Below are positions 7,943-16,564 of a stretch of DNA of 64,000 bases, piece after piece. Source of the stretch: Marinibactrum halimedae (GTDB lineage Bacteria > Pseudomonadota > Gammaproteobacteria > Pseudomonadales > Cellvibrionaceae); NCBI RefSeq assembly GCF_021234875.1, contig NZ_JAJQVM010000007.1:95893-159892 (forward strand), read 5' to 3'. The position numbers and the translations under genes are program-made. The notes under the pieces are model-generated. The model had not been told where the DNA came from. It did not search any database and worked only from the letters and a program-made list of their open reading frames with translations. The stretch's first letter is position 1; each line of letters starts with the position of its first letter.

Positions 7943-9589
7943 ATGGCCATTTCAAGGCGGAATTTTTCAAAGTCTGTGTTAATTGCAGGGGCTGGCGTTG
8001 CTGCGTCGGGTGCCGTCAATGCAGAAATTACCGATCGTACCGTTGCAACCTTTAATCATGGTGTTGCCAGTGGTGATCCATTAAGTGATCGAGTGATTAT
8101 TTGGACCCGTGTGACACCTCTTGACGATATTCCAACCACGTTATTTGTGAATTATCGTGTTGCACGTGATATTGACTTTCAACAGGTGGTGATTGAACAA
8201 CAAACCATCACCGATCAAAATCAGGATTACACCGTCAAGTTGGATATTACCAACCTTGACCCAGATACCACTTACTATTACCAGTTTGAATGCGAAGGAC
8301 AGGTGTCTCAAATTGGCCGCACAAAAACACTGCCTGCGGGTTTTACTGAGCATTTACGTCTGGCTTTTGTGTCTTGCTCTAATTACGCTTACGGTTATTT
8401 TAATGTGTACGGCATGTTGGCAGAGCGTCCAGATTTAGACGCAATATTGCACTTAGGCGATTACATCTACGAGTATGGCGATGGTGAATACGGTGATGTA
8501 CCGGGAAGAAATCCAGAGCCCCGTGGAGAAACCACGAATTTATCGGAATATCGTCAACGGTATGCGCAATATCGTACCGATGCAGACCTGCAAGAGGTGC
8601 ATCGTCAGCATCCGTTTATTTGTGTGTGGGATGATCATGAATCCGCCAATAACGCCTACCAAGACGGTGCCGAAAATCACACAGAAGGCAGTGAAGGGCG
8701 TTGGACTGATCGTAAAGCCGATTCCGTTCGTGCGTATTATGAGTGGATGCCAATTCGTCAGGTAGACGCGAATGATCCTGCGCGTATTTTCCGTCGTTTT
8801 ACCTTTGGTAATTTGATGGATTTAATGATGTTGGATACGCGTTTGTACGGTCGTGACCGAGCACCGTCTTTCCCGTCGAACAGTCAATCTCGTCGTTTGT
8901 TAGGGGACACCCAATTTAATTGGTTGGCTGATCAGTTGTCAGATTCTAAAGACAATGGCGTGCAATGGCGTATTCTTGGGCAACAAGTCATTATGGCTTT
9001 TGTTCGTGCTTTGGGAACGCCTTATAACTTAGATCAGTGGGACGGTTACCCAGGAGAGCGTCAGCGTGTTATTGATCATTTAAAAGATAACGATATCGAT
9101 AATACTGCCATTATCACCGGTGATATCCATTCCTCTTGGGCATTGGATGTAGCCGATCGCCCTTACCGTAGCCTACGTCGTGACCCTCGTAGAGGCTACG
9201 ATGGCGATACTGGTGAAGGCTCTGTAGCGGTAGAATTTGTGTGCCCAGCGGTGACCTCTCCCGGCCTTTCTAATAATGCGTTCCGTGGACTTTTATTGGG
9301 CGGTAATCCCCATTTAAAAGAAGTGGAATTGACCCGTCGTGGTTACGTGTTGTTGGATGTGAATGCCGATCGTATTCAAGCAGAGTGGTATCATGCGCAA
9401 AGCATTACCCAGCAAGGTAATCGTAATCAAGAATTAGCCTTTGTTTTCCAAACCAGAGATGGCGAAAACCGTTTAACTAGAGTCAATAATTCACAGGTCA
9501 GCACACCAAAATCAGAGAGCGCGCCATTGGTGCCGGATTTTGTTGAAGAAATTTTAGAGTCGATTTGGAATCTGGGTAATCTTTCTTAA
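7943..9589 (+). CDS. phoD: PhoD-type alkaline phosphatase/phosphodiesterase, Tat-exported
   Basis: PhoD enzymes release phosphate from mono- and diesters using Ca and Fe, in the periplasm or outside the cell. The protein opens with a twin-arginine signal (SRRNFSK, then the hydrophobic VLIAGAGVAASGAV). The PhoD N-terminal domain follows (FNHGVASGDPLSDRVIIWTR), then a metallophosphatase core with AILHLGDYIYEYG, VWDDHES and ITGDIHSSWALDV as metal-ligand segments. Length, about 548 residues, is typical. The ATG at 7943 is preferred over the TTG at 7934 because GGGG lies 9 bases before it and the Tat motif then sits at the usual place. It has its own promoter region with a candidate Pho box and its own terminator, so it is monocistronic and likely phosphate-regulated. 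Confidence 0.92.
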   Translation: MAISRRNFSKSVLIAGAGVAASGAVNAEITDRTVATFNHGVASGDPLSDRVIIWTRVTPLDDIPTTLFVNYRVARDIDFQQVVIEQQTITDQNQDYTVKLDITNLDPDTTYYYQFECEGQVSQIGRTKTLPAGFTEHLRLAFVSCSNYAYGYFNVYGMLAERPDLDAILHLGDYIYEYGDGEYGDVPGRNPEPRGETTNLSEYRQRYAQYRTDADLQEVHRQHPFICVWDDHESANNAYQDGAENHTEGSEGRWTDRKADSVRAYYEWMPIRQVDANDPARIFRRFTFGNLMDLMMLDTRLYGRDRAPSFPSNSQSRRLLGDTQFNWLADQLSDSKDNGVQWRILGQQVIMAFVRALGTPYNLDQWDGYPGERQRVIDHLKDNDIDNTAIITGDIHSSWALDVADRPYRSLRRDPRRGYDGDTGEGSVAVEFVCPAVTSPGLSNNAFRGLLLGGNPHLKEVELTRRGYVLLDVNADRIQAEWYHAQSITQQGNRNQELAFVFQTRDGENRLTRVNNSQVSTPKSESAPLVPDFVEEILESIWNLGNLS

Positions 9590-9614
9590 AGAGTTTTAAG
9601 AGAAAAGTACTCAA

Positions 9615-9650
9615 AAGGCGTTACAGTGAATATCTGTAACGCCTTTTTTT
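9615..9650 (+). terminator. Strong rho-independent terminator after phoD
   Basis: The 12-bp arms AAGGCGTTACAG and CTGTAACGCCTT flank the loop TGAATAT and are followed by a T run. It could also serve the convergent AraC gene. Confidence 0.92.
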
Positions 9651-9715
9651 ATATTATTTAAATATTCTTAGCGTTTTTTTTGAATTTAAAAAGTCGCCCT
9701 TTGCAAATTGTTACT

Positions 9716-10591
9716 TTAGTGAGTATGTGATGGAGGAAACCCGAAAAAGCGTTTGTATTCGCGGCTGAATTGAGAAAAACTGTTGTAACCAACATGAAAG
9801 CTGGCTTCGTTGGCTTGCATTCCTTGCTTTAATAAAGCTTGTGCTTTTTGTAATTTGGTGGATTTGACATACTGCATGGGTGGAACATGCATTAAGTTTT
9901 TAAATGCGTTAAAAAAAGAAGTTTTACTCATGTTGGCAATATTGGCCAATTCGTGGATTTGTATTGTTCGATCCATATTATTATGAATAAAATTGACCGC
10001 TTTCGAAATGGGCTGAATTTGACCATATTGATTTAATAAAATACGAAGCGCGTAGCCATGTTCGCTGGTTAATATTCGATAATAAATCTCATCTACAATC
10101 GATTCACCTAAAATGGCTGCCTCTAATGGGTGGTTACTTACGGTCAAGAGTTTGATAAAGGTATCTGTGAGAACCTCAGAGGCTTTACCCACCACAACAC
10201 ATGAGGTCGAGTGTGACTTTTCTGCTCTGGCCACATCAGGATGAGCTTCTTCTTCGCGCTCAATACGAAGGACCATGTCCGCCAGTTTCACTAAATTAAT
10301 ATTGAGTGTGGCAGAGAGTATTTCATTGGAGGTGACTTCGGTGCTAACCGGCATGGGCAAAAAATTGATGAAAAAATCGCCCGCCTGATATCGAAAAGTG
10401 GATTCACCTACATGACAAAGCTTTTCTCCGCTGCTGACAAGGCAGATTAAGGGTTCATAAAAATGAGGGGCGCATTTAGGTGATTTAGCTGAACGATACA
10501 CGCCAACACCTTCAATCATTGAAGAAGATGAGCCTTCATTGATGGCCATTTGTTCAATAAGCGCATTCAGTTTAGATAAATTCTTTGACAT
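9716..10591 (-). CDS. AraC family regulator (YqhC-like)
   Basis: This 291-residue regulator has an AraC N-terminal cupin-like domain (PHFYEPLICLVSSGEKLCHVGE, then YQAGDFFINFLPMPVSTEV). Its C-terminal double helix-turn-helix includes IHELANIANMSKTSFFNAFK and SFHVGYNSFSQFSREYKRFF. The PLICLVxxGxK pattern is typical of the AraC_N group to which E. coli YqhC belongs. YqhC activates yqhD in response to aldehydes. Here the gene is divergent from a YqhD-like gene across a 236-base gap, the same arrangement, so aldehyde-responsive activation of the neighbour is the natural reading (inference from homology and position). Confidence 0.9.
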   Translation of the reverse strand: MSKNLSKLNALIEQMAINEGSSSSMIEGVGVYRSAKSPKCAPHFYEPLICLVSSGEKLCHVGESTFRYQAGDFFINFLPMPVSTEVTSNEILSATLNINLVKLADMVLRIEREEEAHPDVARAEKSHSTSCVVVGKASEVLTDTFIKLLTVSNHPLEAAILGESIVDEIYYRILTSEHGYALRILLNQYGQIQPISKAVNFIHNNMDRTIQIHELANIANMSKTSFFNAFKNLMHVPPMQYVKSTKLQKAQALLKQGMQANEASFHVGYNSFSQFSREYKRFFGFPPSHTH

Positions 10592-10639
10592 GGGTAATAA
10601 GAGGTTGCTGGTTTAGGGGTAACAATTTAAGCCGTGTGG

Positions 10640-10671
10640 TTTAAGCAATAGATAGTTTAAGCAATAGATAG
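10640..10671. repeat. 16-bp tandem repeat in the yqhC/yqhD intergenic region
   Basis: TTTAAGCAATAGATAG occurs twice in a row (10640-10655 and 10656-10671). It lies between the divergent regulator and reductase genes, where the AraC-type activator would bind as direct repeats. Confidence 0.6.
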
Positions 10672-10827
10672 TCTAACCCGTTGCGAAATTGGGTTCACCA
10701 TCGAATTGGTAATAAAAACCTTAGTTTGAACGATTGTGCATGATAAAAAGTCTATTGTGTATCCAAAGGTGGTATTTTATTTACTATAGTGCATGTGTAT
10801 CGTTGATAAGACCTGAGAGAAAAGACC

Positions 10828-11985
10828 ATGCTAGATTTTGATTACTACAATCCAACCCACATTGTTTTTGGCCAAAATAGATTGGCAGAATTGGATAAGC
10901 TCATTCCTTCAGACGCAAAAGTGATGATCACCTTTGGTGGTCAAAGTGCAAAAAAATTCGGCACTATTGATAAGGTTCGTGAAGGGCTACAATCCAGATC
11001 AGTTGTTGAATTTGGCGGTATTGAGCCGAATCCGCGTTATGAAACGCTGATGCGAGCAGTGGAAATCGCTCAGAAAGAAGGTGTCGACTTCTTACTGGCC
11101 GTGGGGGGTGGTTCGGTTATGGATGGTACTAAGTTTATTGCGTTGGCGGCTAAAAAAGACAGTGAGCATCATAATCTGTTATTTCATGGATTTACCCCCG
11201 TTCCTGAAAAAGAAGCTTTGCCGCTAGGTTGTGTTGCTACGTTGCCGGCAACGGGGTCCGAAATGAACATGGCGGGTGTGATAACTTACAACGAACAGAA
11301 ATACCCATTTATGTCGCCGTTGGTTTACCCGACATTTTCTTTCCTTGACCCGGACTTCACATTCACCTTGCCCAAAGAGCAAATTGCCAATGGTGTCGCC
11401 GATGCCTTTGTGCATGTTATTGAACAATATTTAACTGTACCGGTGAATGCTAAAATTCAAGATCGCTTTGCCGAGGGTGTATTAAAAACTTTAATTGAAG
11501 ATGGACCGGTGACGTATCGTGATAATGACAATATTGAGGCTCGTAAAAACTTTATTTGGTCTGCCACATCGGCATTAAATGGTGTGATTGGCGTTGGTGT
11601 GCCACAGGATTGGTCCACACATATGATAGGCCATGAAATGACGGCTATGTATGGTATTGCTCATGGACGTACATTGGCTATTATTCTTCCGCATCTTTTG
11701 CGTGAGCGAAAAGCGAAAAAGTACGAAAAGTTAGTGCAATTCGCAGAACGAGTGTGGGCCATTACTGATGGCACAGACGATGAAAAAATTAATATGGCTA
11801 TTGATAAAACCGAAGCCTTTTTTAACTCCTTGGATATCGTTACGAATATTACCCACTATGGCATTGACGATAATGGTATTGAGACCATCGTAAATAACAT
11901 GGAAAAAATGGGGTTAACGGCTTTGTCAGAAAGTGGTGATTTAACATTGGATATCGTGAAGAAAATTTTAATTGCCGCAAAATAA
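10828..11985 (+). CDS. yqhD: Iron-type alcohol dehydrogenase, YqhD-like NADPH aldehyde reductase
   Basis: YqhD reduces short and medium aldehydes with NADPH and detoxifies lipid-peroxidation aldehydes and methylglyoxal in the cytoplasm. The 385-residue protein follows E. coli YqhD closely by eye. Shared stretches include VEFGGIEPNPRYETLM, FLLAVGGGSVMDGTKFIA, VATLPATGSEMN, NGVADAFVHVIEQY, AKIQDRFAEG and GVPQDWSTHMIGHEMTAM. The last two contain the Asp and His metal ligands, with a further His in YGIAHGRTLAI. The start ATG has a GAGAGAAA sequence just upstream. Divergence from an AraC_N regulator repeats the E. coli yqhC-yqhD layout. Confidence 0.94.
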   Translation: MLDFDYYNPTHIVFGQNRLAELDKLIPSDAKVMITFGGQSAKKFGTIDKVREGLQSRSVVEFGGIEPNPRYETLMRAVEIAQKEGVDFLLAVGGGSVMDGTKFIALAAKKDSEHHNLLFHGFTPVPEKEALPLGCVATLPATGSEMNMAGVITYNEQKYPFMSPLVYPTFSFLDPDFTFTLPKEQIANGVADAFVHVIEQYLTVPVNAKIQDRFAEGVLKTLIEDGPVTYRDNDNIEARKNFIWSATSALNGVIGVGVPQDWSTHMIGHEMTAMYGIAHGRTLAIILPHLLRERKAKKYEKLVQFAERVWAITDGTDDEKINMAIDKTEAFFNSLDIVTNITHYGIDDNGIETIVNNMEKMGLTALSESGDLTLDIVKKILIAAK

Positions 11986-12297
11986 TCTGAAATCAGATAC
12001 TTCAATACTGTTCGGTGCGTTAGCACTGGGCAGTGTCTTATAAAGTTTTTTATCGATTCACTCAAAAAAAATTTGGGCTGCTAGAATAAAGCTTATTTCA
12101 GTATTGTCGCTGATCACATTCCTTAAAAATAATAGTGAATAAGACGACAAAACCCTCGTAACTGTGTTGCCATTACATTGTAAACTTTAGATGTAAGCAC
12201 TAGACTCTCTCGCTGGGGCAGAGTGCTGCCAATTTTCCAGTAAGATACCCTCAGGGAGCTTTCGCTTTTTGAGTGTGTTTAACGCTTCTATCCAAAG
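11986..12297. other. Intergenic gap, no gene or clear site seen
   Basis: These 312 bases between the reductase and the accessory island hold no convincing frame. A small GTGC/GCAC hairpin near 12015 lacks a T run and is not called as a terminator. Confidence 0.5.
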
Positions 12298-13702
12298 ATG
12301 ACAAAAAAGGAACTGTGTATGACGTCACCTAACTTTCTCAAGGCTGCTTATCAGGCCGGTTTTAAAGATAACAATAACGGAAATATCGTTGATAATGGTG
12401 GGTCTTATGCGTTACTTCACCCGACAACAGATGGCCGCAGTGGCCGAAAAGTCTTTATTGATCTCAGCTTAGCCCCCAAATTTGGCGAGTTAAAAGAAGA
12501 CGAGTTGTTCAAGGTTTTTCATGAGTTAACCAAACTCAAAGCAGTAGCAGGTAATATTAACAGTTACACGTCACAGCGGCATGCTGGAAGTCATATTTCG
12601 GTATTTGGTATAACCCATGTGACTTATGAGATTATACAGCAAGAAGTCAATGGAAACCCGGGTGGAGTTTATATCACTGATATCGATATTGGACGCTTTG
12701 GAGATGATAACCCTGGGGTTTATCATGTGAGGTTGGAGAATAGGCATGATTGGGTGGTTACCAACCGTAAAAAACCAATAAGGAAGGTTAAAACAAAAGT
12801 GGCGGCGATTAATGGCTTTTGTGATGGAATAACTCAAGCGGCTCAGGAGGTTATGCCTCCCATTTTAGGTAAAGCTTTCTCGTATTCAGATTTTGATAAT
12901 GGTGTGAATATTCGTCAAGAAAAAGAGTACAGCCTGTTTTTTAACCCGCCGGTGATGTATAGCAAAGGTGAGCCGTATAATTGTAATAGTGTAAATAGCC
13001 ATGTGGCAATGAATAGCTTACGCGAAACGTTAGTAAACTCTGATGAAAAAATTCTCTGGGGAGTATTGGGTGATGGAGCTCATCTTTTGTATGAAGCCCT
13101 TAGATTCATGCCAGAAGGGAAGCGTTTGGGCAATCACACAGTGTTGTTTTTAAATCCAAGCAAAGATTTAACTGAGATACTTCCCTTAATGCGTAGGCAC
13201 AATATGAAATTACATATGGACGTGCAAAAAATACAGGAAAATGACCAGATTGCTATAAAAGCGCAGTTTGACAATCAAAAAAAGTTGCAAAATGAACTGA
13301 GAAAATGGCCTGGTTTTGAAAAAAAAGCGGCAGCACTCTATCAACAGAATTTAAGTATGCGAAATAAAGTCATGTCGACGTTTACTGGTGCTTTTGGCTG
13401 GGCTAGCGGTGCAGCCTCAGCTGTTTCCGCAGGAATGTATATTGCCCTTTACACCAGTAGGTGCGGCTATGGCTGGAATGGCAGCGGCTTTTTCTGGTTA
13501 TAAAGCGTACCACTCTGTAAAATCCAGTGTTACCGGTTTTCGAAATATGCAAGCGACCAAAATTGCCGACCCTAAAATAAACCCTCACCTTAACCCGTTT
13601 GCTGATACTGCTGATCTTAATGCCACAATGGATAAGCAATTTGGAGGGTTTGGGAAAAGTTTATATTGCATGCTTAAGCATAAAATTACGGGGAAAATAT
13701 AA
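12298..13702 (+). pseudogene. Unrecognised protein, broken by a one-base frameshift (possible toxin/effector)
   Basis: I do not recognise this family. The first frame runs to 13503. Near 13445-13447 it loses the natural sequence, while the +1 frame continues to 13702 with fitting protein (VGAAMAGMAAAFSGYKAYHS). Removing one C from GCCC at 13444-13447 joins AGMYIAF to TPVGAAM smoothly and gives about 467 residues. The rebuilt C-terminus has a glycine/alanine-rich hydrophobic hairpin (TGAFGWASGAASAVSAGMYI, then PVGAAMAGMAAAF) followed by a basic tail. Such a hairpin recalls pore-forming or membrane-inserting effectors. A start at ATG 12319 has the better ribosome site (AAGGA). The gene overlaps the next by TAATG and heads a run of three related small genes. 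The frameshift could be a real mutation, a sequencing error or programmed. Confidence 0.6.
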
Positions 13703-14103
13703 TGGGGTTTTTATCTTCAATCTTCAGTAAGAAATCTAAAGAACGATTTAGTAAGCCAAATTTTGATAGCTCACCAAAAGTAGATATTGATTTTTCTGGA
13801 ACACATATACAGCTCACAGATCCACCACATAATGCTAATTTTCCCGTGTATGATGAGCCTTGTAATTTAGATATCTATGATGTTTTTGAAAATGGTTTTT
13901 TTGAAGATGAAGATGGAAGAAGTAAGCGATTTTATGTAAGAGGTTGGAATTTTTTGGATTATTCTAACAAAAAAAAACATGCAGGCGGTGTTCTTGTTAA
14001 AATTGTTATTTCCGATTTTGGAGTAACTTATTGTAGTGAAACTAATAAACATAGCTTGTCGAATTATAGTGGTCAAGTATTTCCGTACCATGCGTAATAT
14101 TTT

Positions 14104-14931
14104 TCAAGCACTCAATTCTTCTGCCGCTGCCGGTGTTACATAGCCGTTGTAACTGTGAAGCCTATGATGATTAAAATGTCGAATAAATTGATAAATATCC
14201 GTCTTCGCTTCTGAGTAGCTTTGATACCTTTCTTTTGGCATCCATTCTGTTTTAAAAGTCCTAAATGTTCGTTCAATAATGATGTTATCCCAACAATTAC
14301 CTCGACGACTCATGCTCTGCCTAACTCCGTACCTGCGAAGCATATTTTGGTAGGCAAGGCTGGTGTAGTGACACCCCTGATCGGAATGAAAAAGGATTCC
14401 TGTAGGCTTTCCCCTAGCTTCATAAGCTAATAAAAAGGCGTTCATGGTCAATTCTGTATCTGGACTATCTGAACAAGCCCAGCCAACTATTCGGCGTGAA
14501 AATAAATCAATCACCAATGCCAAATACAACCACTGACTACCGCTCCAAACATAGGTCACATCACCACACCAAACACGGTTTTTCTGCTCTACATCATAGC
14601 CTCTCTGTAAATGGTTATCGGCGATTGAAGACGTTTTATCGGCAATTTTATAAGAGTGCTTTTTCCCAGGCTGCTTGCTTTCAATTTTGGCCTCCTTCAT
14701 CAAACGAGCCGCTTTAAAGCGACCGACAGAAAACCCTTGTGCTTTCAAGTTGGCTGAAATCACACGTGAGCCTGCCGCCGCACGACTTTGAGTGTGTATT
14801 TCCACTACTTTTTCACGCAGTTGTTGACGTTCAGAATCCTGTTTGGTCGACATCTGCATACGATATTGATAACTGCTGCGAGTTACGCCGAGAGTTTGGA
14901 GTAAAGTGGTTTGCTTATACTGCTCTCTCAA
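14104..14931 (-). CDS. IS3-family transposase OrfB (DDE catalytic part)
   Basis: This 275-residue OrfB has the HTH_21 helper region at the N-terminus (SSYQYRMQM, then ARLMKEAKIESKQPG) and an rve integrase core. The DDE residues can be placed at WCGDVTYVW (Asp), LFHSDQGCHYTS (Asp) and IIERTFRTFKTEW (Glu). The C-terminal RHFNHHRLHSYNGYVTP stretch is typical of IS3. It is normally made as an OrfAB fusion by a -1 frameshift. The reading frame here is one back from orfA, and the overlap region contains the needed A run. Confidence 0.93.
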   Translation of the reverse strand: MREQYKQTTLLQTLGVTRSSYQYRMQMSTKQDSERQQLREKVVEIHTQSRAAAGSRVISANLKAQGFSVGRFKAARLMKEAKIESKQPGKKHSYKIADKTSSIADNHLQRGYDVEQKNRVWCGDVTYVWSGSQWLYLALVIDLFSRRIVGWACSDSPDTELTMNAFLLAYEARGKPTGILFHSDQGCHYTSLAYQNMLRRYGVRQSMSRRGNCWDNIIIERTFRTFKTEWMPKERYQSYSEAKTDIYQFIRHFNHHRLHSYNGYVTPAAAEELSA

Positions 14932-14939
14932 TGTTCGAA

Positions 14940-15247
14940 TTATTTCGCACTTTTGAACGAGTCCGACATCAAGAGAGCTGAAGCTTTTTTTAAAATATCT
15001 TTCTCCAACTCTAGCTGTTTGACTTTCGCTTTCAGCTGCTGAATTTCTTGCTGCTCAGGACTCAGTGCTTTTCCTGATGGCGGGGGAGTTCCTCGGCGCT
15101 CATTCTTTAGCTGTTTAACCCATTTTTGAACACAAGACACGCCCACGCTCATTGCTTCACTAGCTTCTTTGATACTATACCTTGATCAATTACCAGTGCC
15201 GCCGTATCAGCCTTAAATTCAATAGAAAATGTTCTTCTTTTTGTCAT
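14940..15247 (-). pseudogene. IS3-family OrfA, frameshifted
   Basis: OrfA supplies the N-terminal helix-turn-helix and leucine zipper of the transposase. An ATG at 15247 opens MTKRRTFSIEFKADTAALV, the usual OrfA start, but the frame breaks after IDQG. One base is missing near 15179: adding a T on the coding strand turns ATTGATCAAGGTATAG into the expected frame and links it to SIKEASEAMSVGVSC. The intact remainder (from the ATG at 15152) has the zipper region EQQEIQQLKAKVKQLELEKD. This copy probably cannot make full OrfA. Confidence 0.85.
14984..14991 (-). promoter_or_regulatory. Programmed -1 frameshift site between orfA and orfB
   Basis: On the coding strand the sequence reads TTAAAAAAAGC. 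Sliding back one base on the seven-A run moves orfA into the orfB frame and reads on without a stop as SFSSLDVGLVQKCEII, into the OrfB protein. This is the IS3-family A6G-type signal. Confidence 0.75.
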
Positions 15248-15766
15248 ATACCATACCTGTCTTTGAGGGTAATATACCATCTATTGGTTGGTACGGAATT
15301 ATTAGGCCACTATAAATCGTTTTAATTTTTATAAGTCTAAGGATTTGTTTTTTGAGGTGTTGAATTATTGTCATTCAGTTTGGGGTGCTCAAAATGGGGC
15401 AGCTAAGGAGGGGGGGTCAGCTGATGGATTGTTTGTATATCCTACCTCATCAGATGAGTTATCTGTTAGTATTCATAATGGCTGCCCGTGTGTAAAAGTA
15501 GATATTGATTGTGAGGGTATGCCTCCTCAGTTTGTATATTTTTTTCCTATTAGTAAGAGACATCTAATTGTTTTAAAAATGGAATTTGATGTGTATGACT
15601 CTTATGATTTTTACGATCCAACTCTTCCGCTTGAAGAATATAGTTTTGAAGTGAAAGATCGTTTTATGCAAGATTTTAGAATTTCCTTGTCGGAGCGCTC
15701 TAAAAAGGAATTGGCCGCAACTCGACCTTCTATTATGGACGAGGTGGTTGAGACTTGATTGCGGCC

Positions 15767-16564
15767 ATGGGTTTTTTATCTTCAATCTTCAATAGAAAAC
15801 CGAAAGAAAGGTTTAGCAAGCCAGATTTGGATTCGGCCCCACATGTAAAAATAGATTTTTCAGGCATTCAAATAGAGTTTCTTGATGCTCCGCATAATGC
15901 TCATTTTCCTATTCACGACAAGCCTCGTGACTTGGATATTTATGATGAATATGGGCATGATTTTATATGTGATGAGAATTATAGATATAGAAAAATTTAT
16001 GTAACGGGGTGTGATTTTGTTGATCGCTTACAAAAAGAGCATGCTGGAGGGCTTATAATTGAGTCTACGCTTGTTGATTATGGCTCTCATTATTGCAAAG
16101 AGACTAATACGCACAGCTTATGCAACCGTTTAAATTTTTTCACACCTAATGATTTATTCGATTGGATTCTAGACGATTGTCATAATATGTGGGGGAAACA
16201 AAATGGCGCATCTAAGATAGGCGATTTAGGTGATGGCACCTATGTGTACCCAATTTCATCGGACGAGTTATCGATCACCCTGCATAATGGGTGCCCATGT
16301 GTAAAAGCATATATTGATTATGTAGGAATGGCTCCAGAATTCGTATATTTTTTTCCTATCAGTAAAAGGCACTTAATCGTTTTGGAAATGAAATGTGAGG
16401 CATACATCTTTTACGACTTTTACGACCCAACTCTTCCCCTTGAGGCTTACAGTTATGAGGTGATGGAGCGCTTTATGAAGGATTTTAAGATTACTTTATC
16501 TGATCGCTCTAAAAAGGAATTGGCCGCAGCTCGACCTTCTATTATGGACGAGGTGGTTGAGTAA
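15767..16564 (+). CDS. Unrecognised protein, intact paralogue of the IS-broken gene
   Basis: This is a 265-residue soluble, acidic, aromatic-rich protein of unknown family. I start it at the ATG at 15767 (MGFLSSIFNRK), which aligns with the start of the paralogue at 13702; an upstream TTG at 15755 overlaps the previous stop. Conserved blocks between the copies are the N-terminal MGFLSSIF, SGIQIEFLDAPHNAHFP, the HAGG segment, SSDELSITLHNGCPCVKAY, FVYFFPISKRHLIVLEM and the end LSDRSKKELAAARPSIMDEVVE, nearly identical between copies. The gene overlaps the next by TAATG. Tandem diverged copies behind a putative effector gene are a usual picture for immunity genes, but nothing in the fold proves it. 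Confidence 0.75.
   Translation: MGFLSSIFNRKPKERFSKPDLDSAPHVKIDFSGIQIEFLDAPHNAHFPIHDKPRDLDIYDEYGHDFICDENYRYRKIYVTGCDFVDRLQKEHAGGLIIESTLVDYGSHYCKETNTHSLCNRLNFFTPNDLFDWILDDCHNMWGKQNGASKIGDLGDGTYVYPISSDELSITLHNGCPCVKAYIDYVGMAPEFVYFFPISKRHLIVLEMKCEAYIFYDFYDPTLPLEAYSYEVMERFMKDFKITLSDRSKKELAAARPSIMDEVVE

Larger units (their letters stand above)
14065..15314 (-). mobile_element. IS3-family insertion sequence, 1250 bp, 3-bp target duplication
   Basis: The ends are imperfect inverted repeats. The left end begins TATAGTGGTCAAGTATTTCC and the right end, read inward, begins TATAGTGGCCTAATAATTCC. The first 8 bases are identical and both continue into CGTACCA. AAT flanks both sides (14062-14064 and 15315-15317). 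Inside are orfA and orfB on the minus strand with a slippery A run between them, the IS3 arrangement. The orfA copy carries a one-base deletion, so the element may no longer move by itself. Confidence 0.92.
13702..15758 (+). pseudogene. Unrecognised small acidic protein, interrupted by an IS3-family element
   Basis: The gene starts at 13702 and is cut after 14064 by the insertion element; it resumes at 15318 and stops at 15758. Removing the element plus one copy of the 3-base duplication (AAT) gives a continuous 267-residue protein. That protein matches the next gene (15767-16564) along its whole length: both open with MGFLSSIF and share DFSGxxIxxxDxPHNAxFP, the S-S-D-E-L-S-(V/I)-(S/T)-(I/L)-H-N-G-C-P-C-V-K segment, FVYFFPISKRHLIVL and YDFYDPTLPLE. 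So this was a functional paralogue until the insertion. Function is unknown; position after a putative effector suggests an immunity-like role (inference). Confidence 0.8.

Noticed and set aside
11995..12060. Terminator after yqhD
   Set aside because: Only a 4-bp GTGC/GCAC stem without a T run was found.
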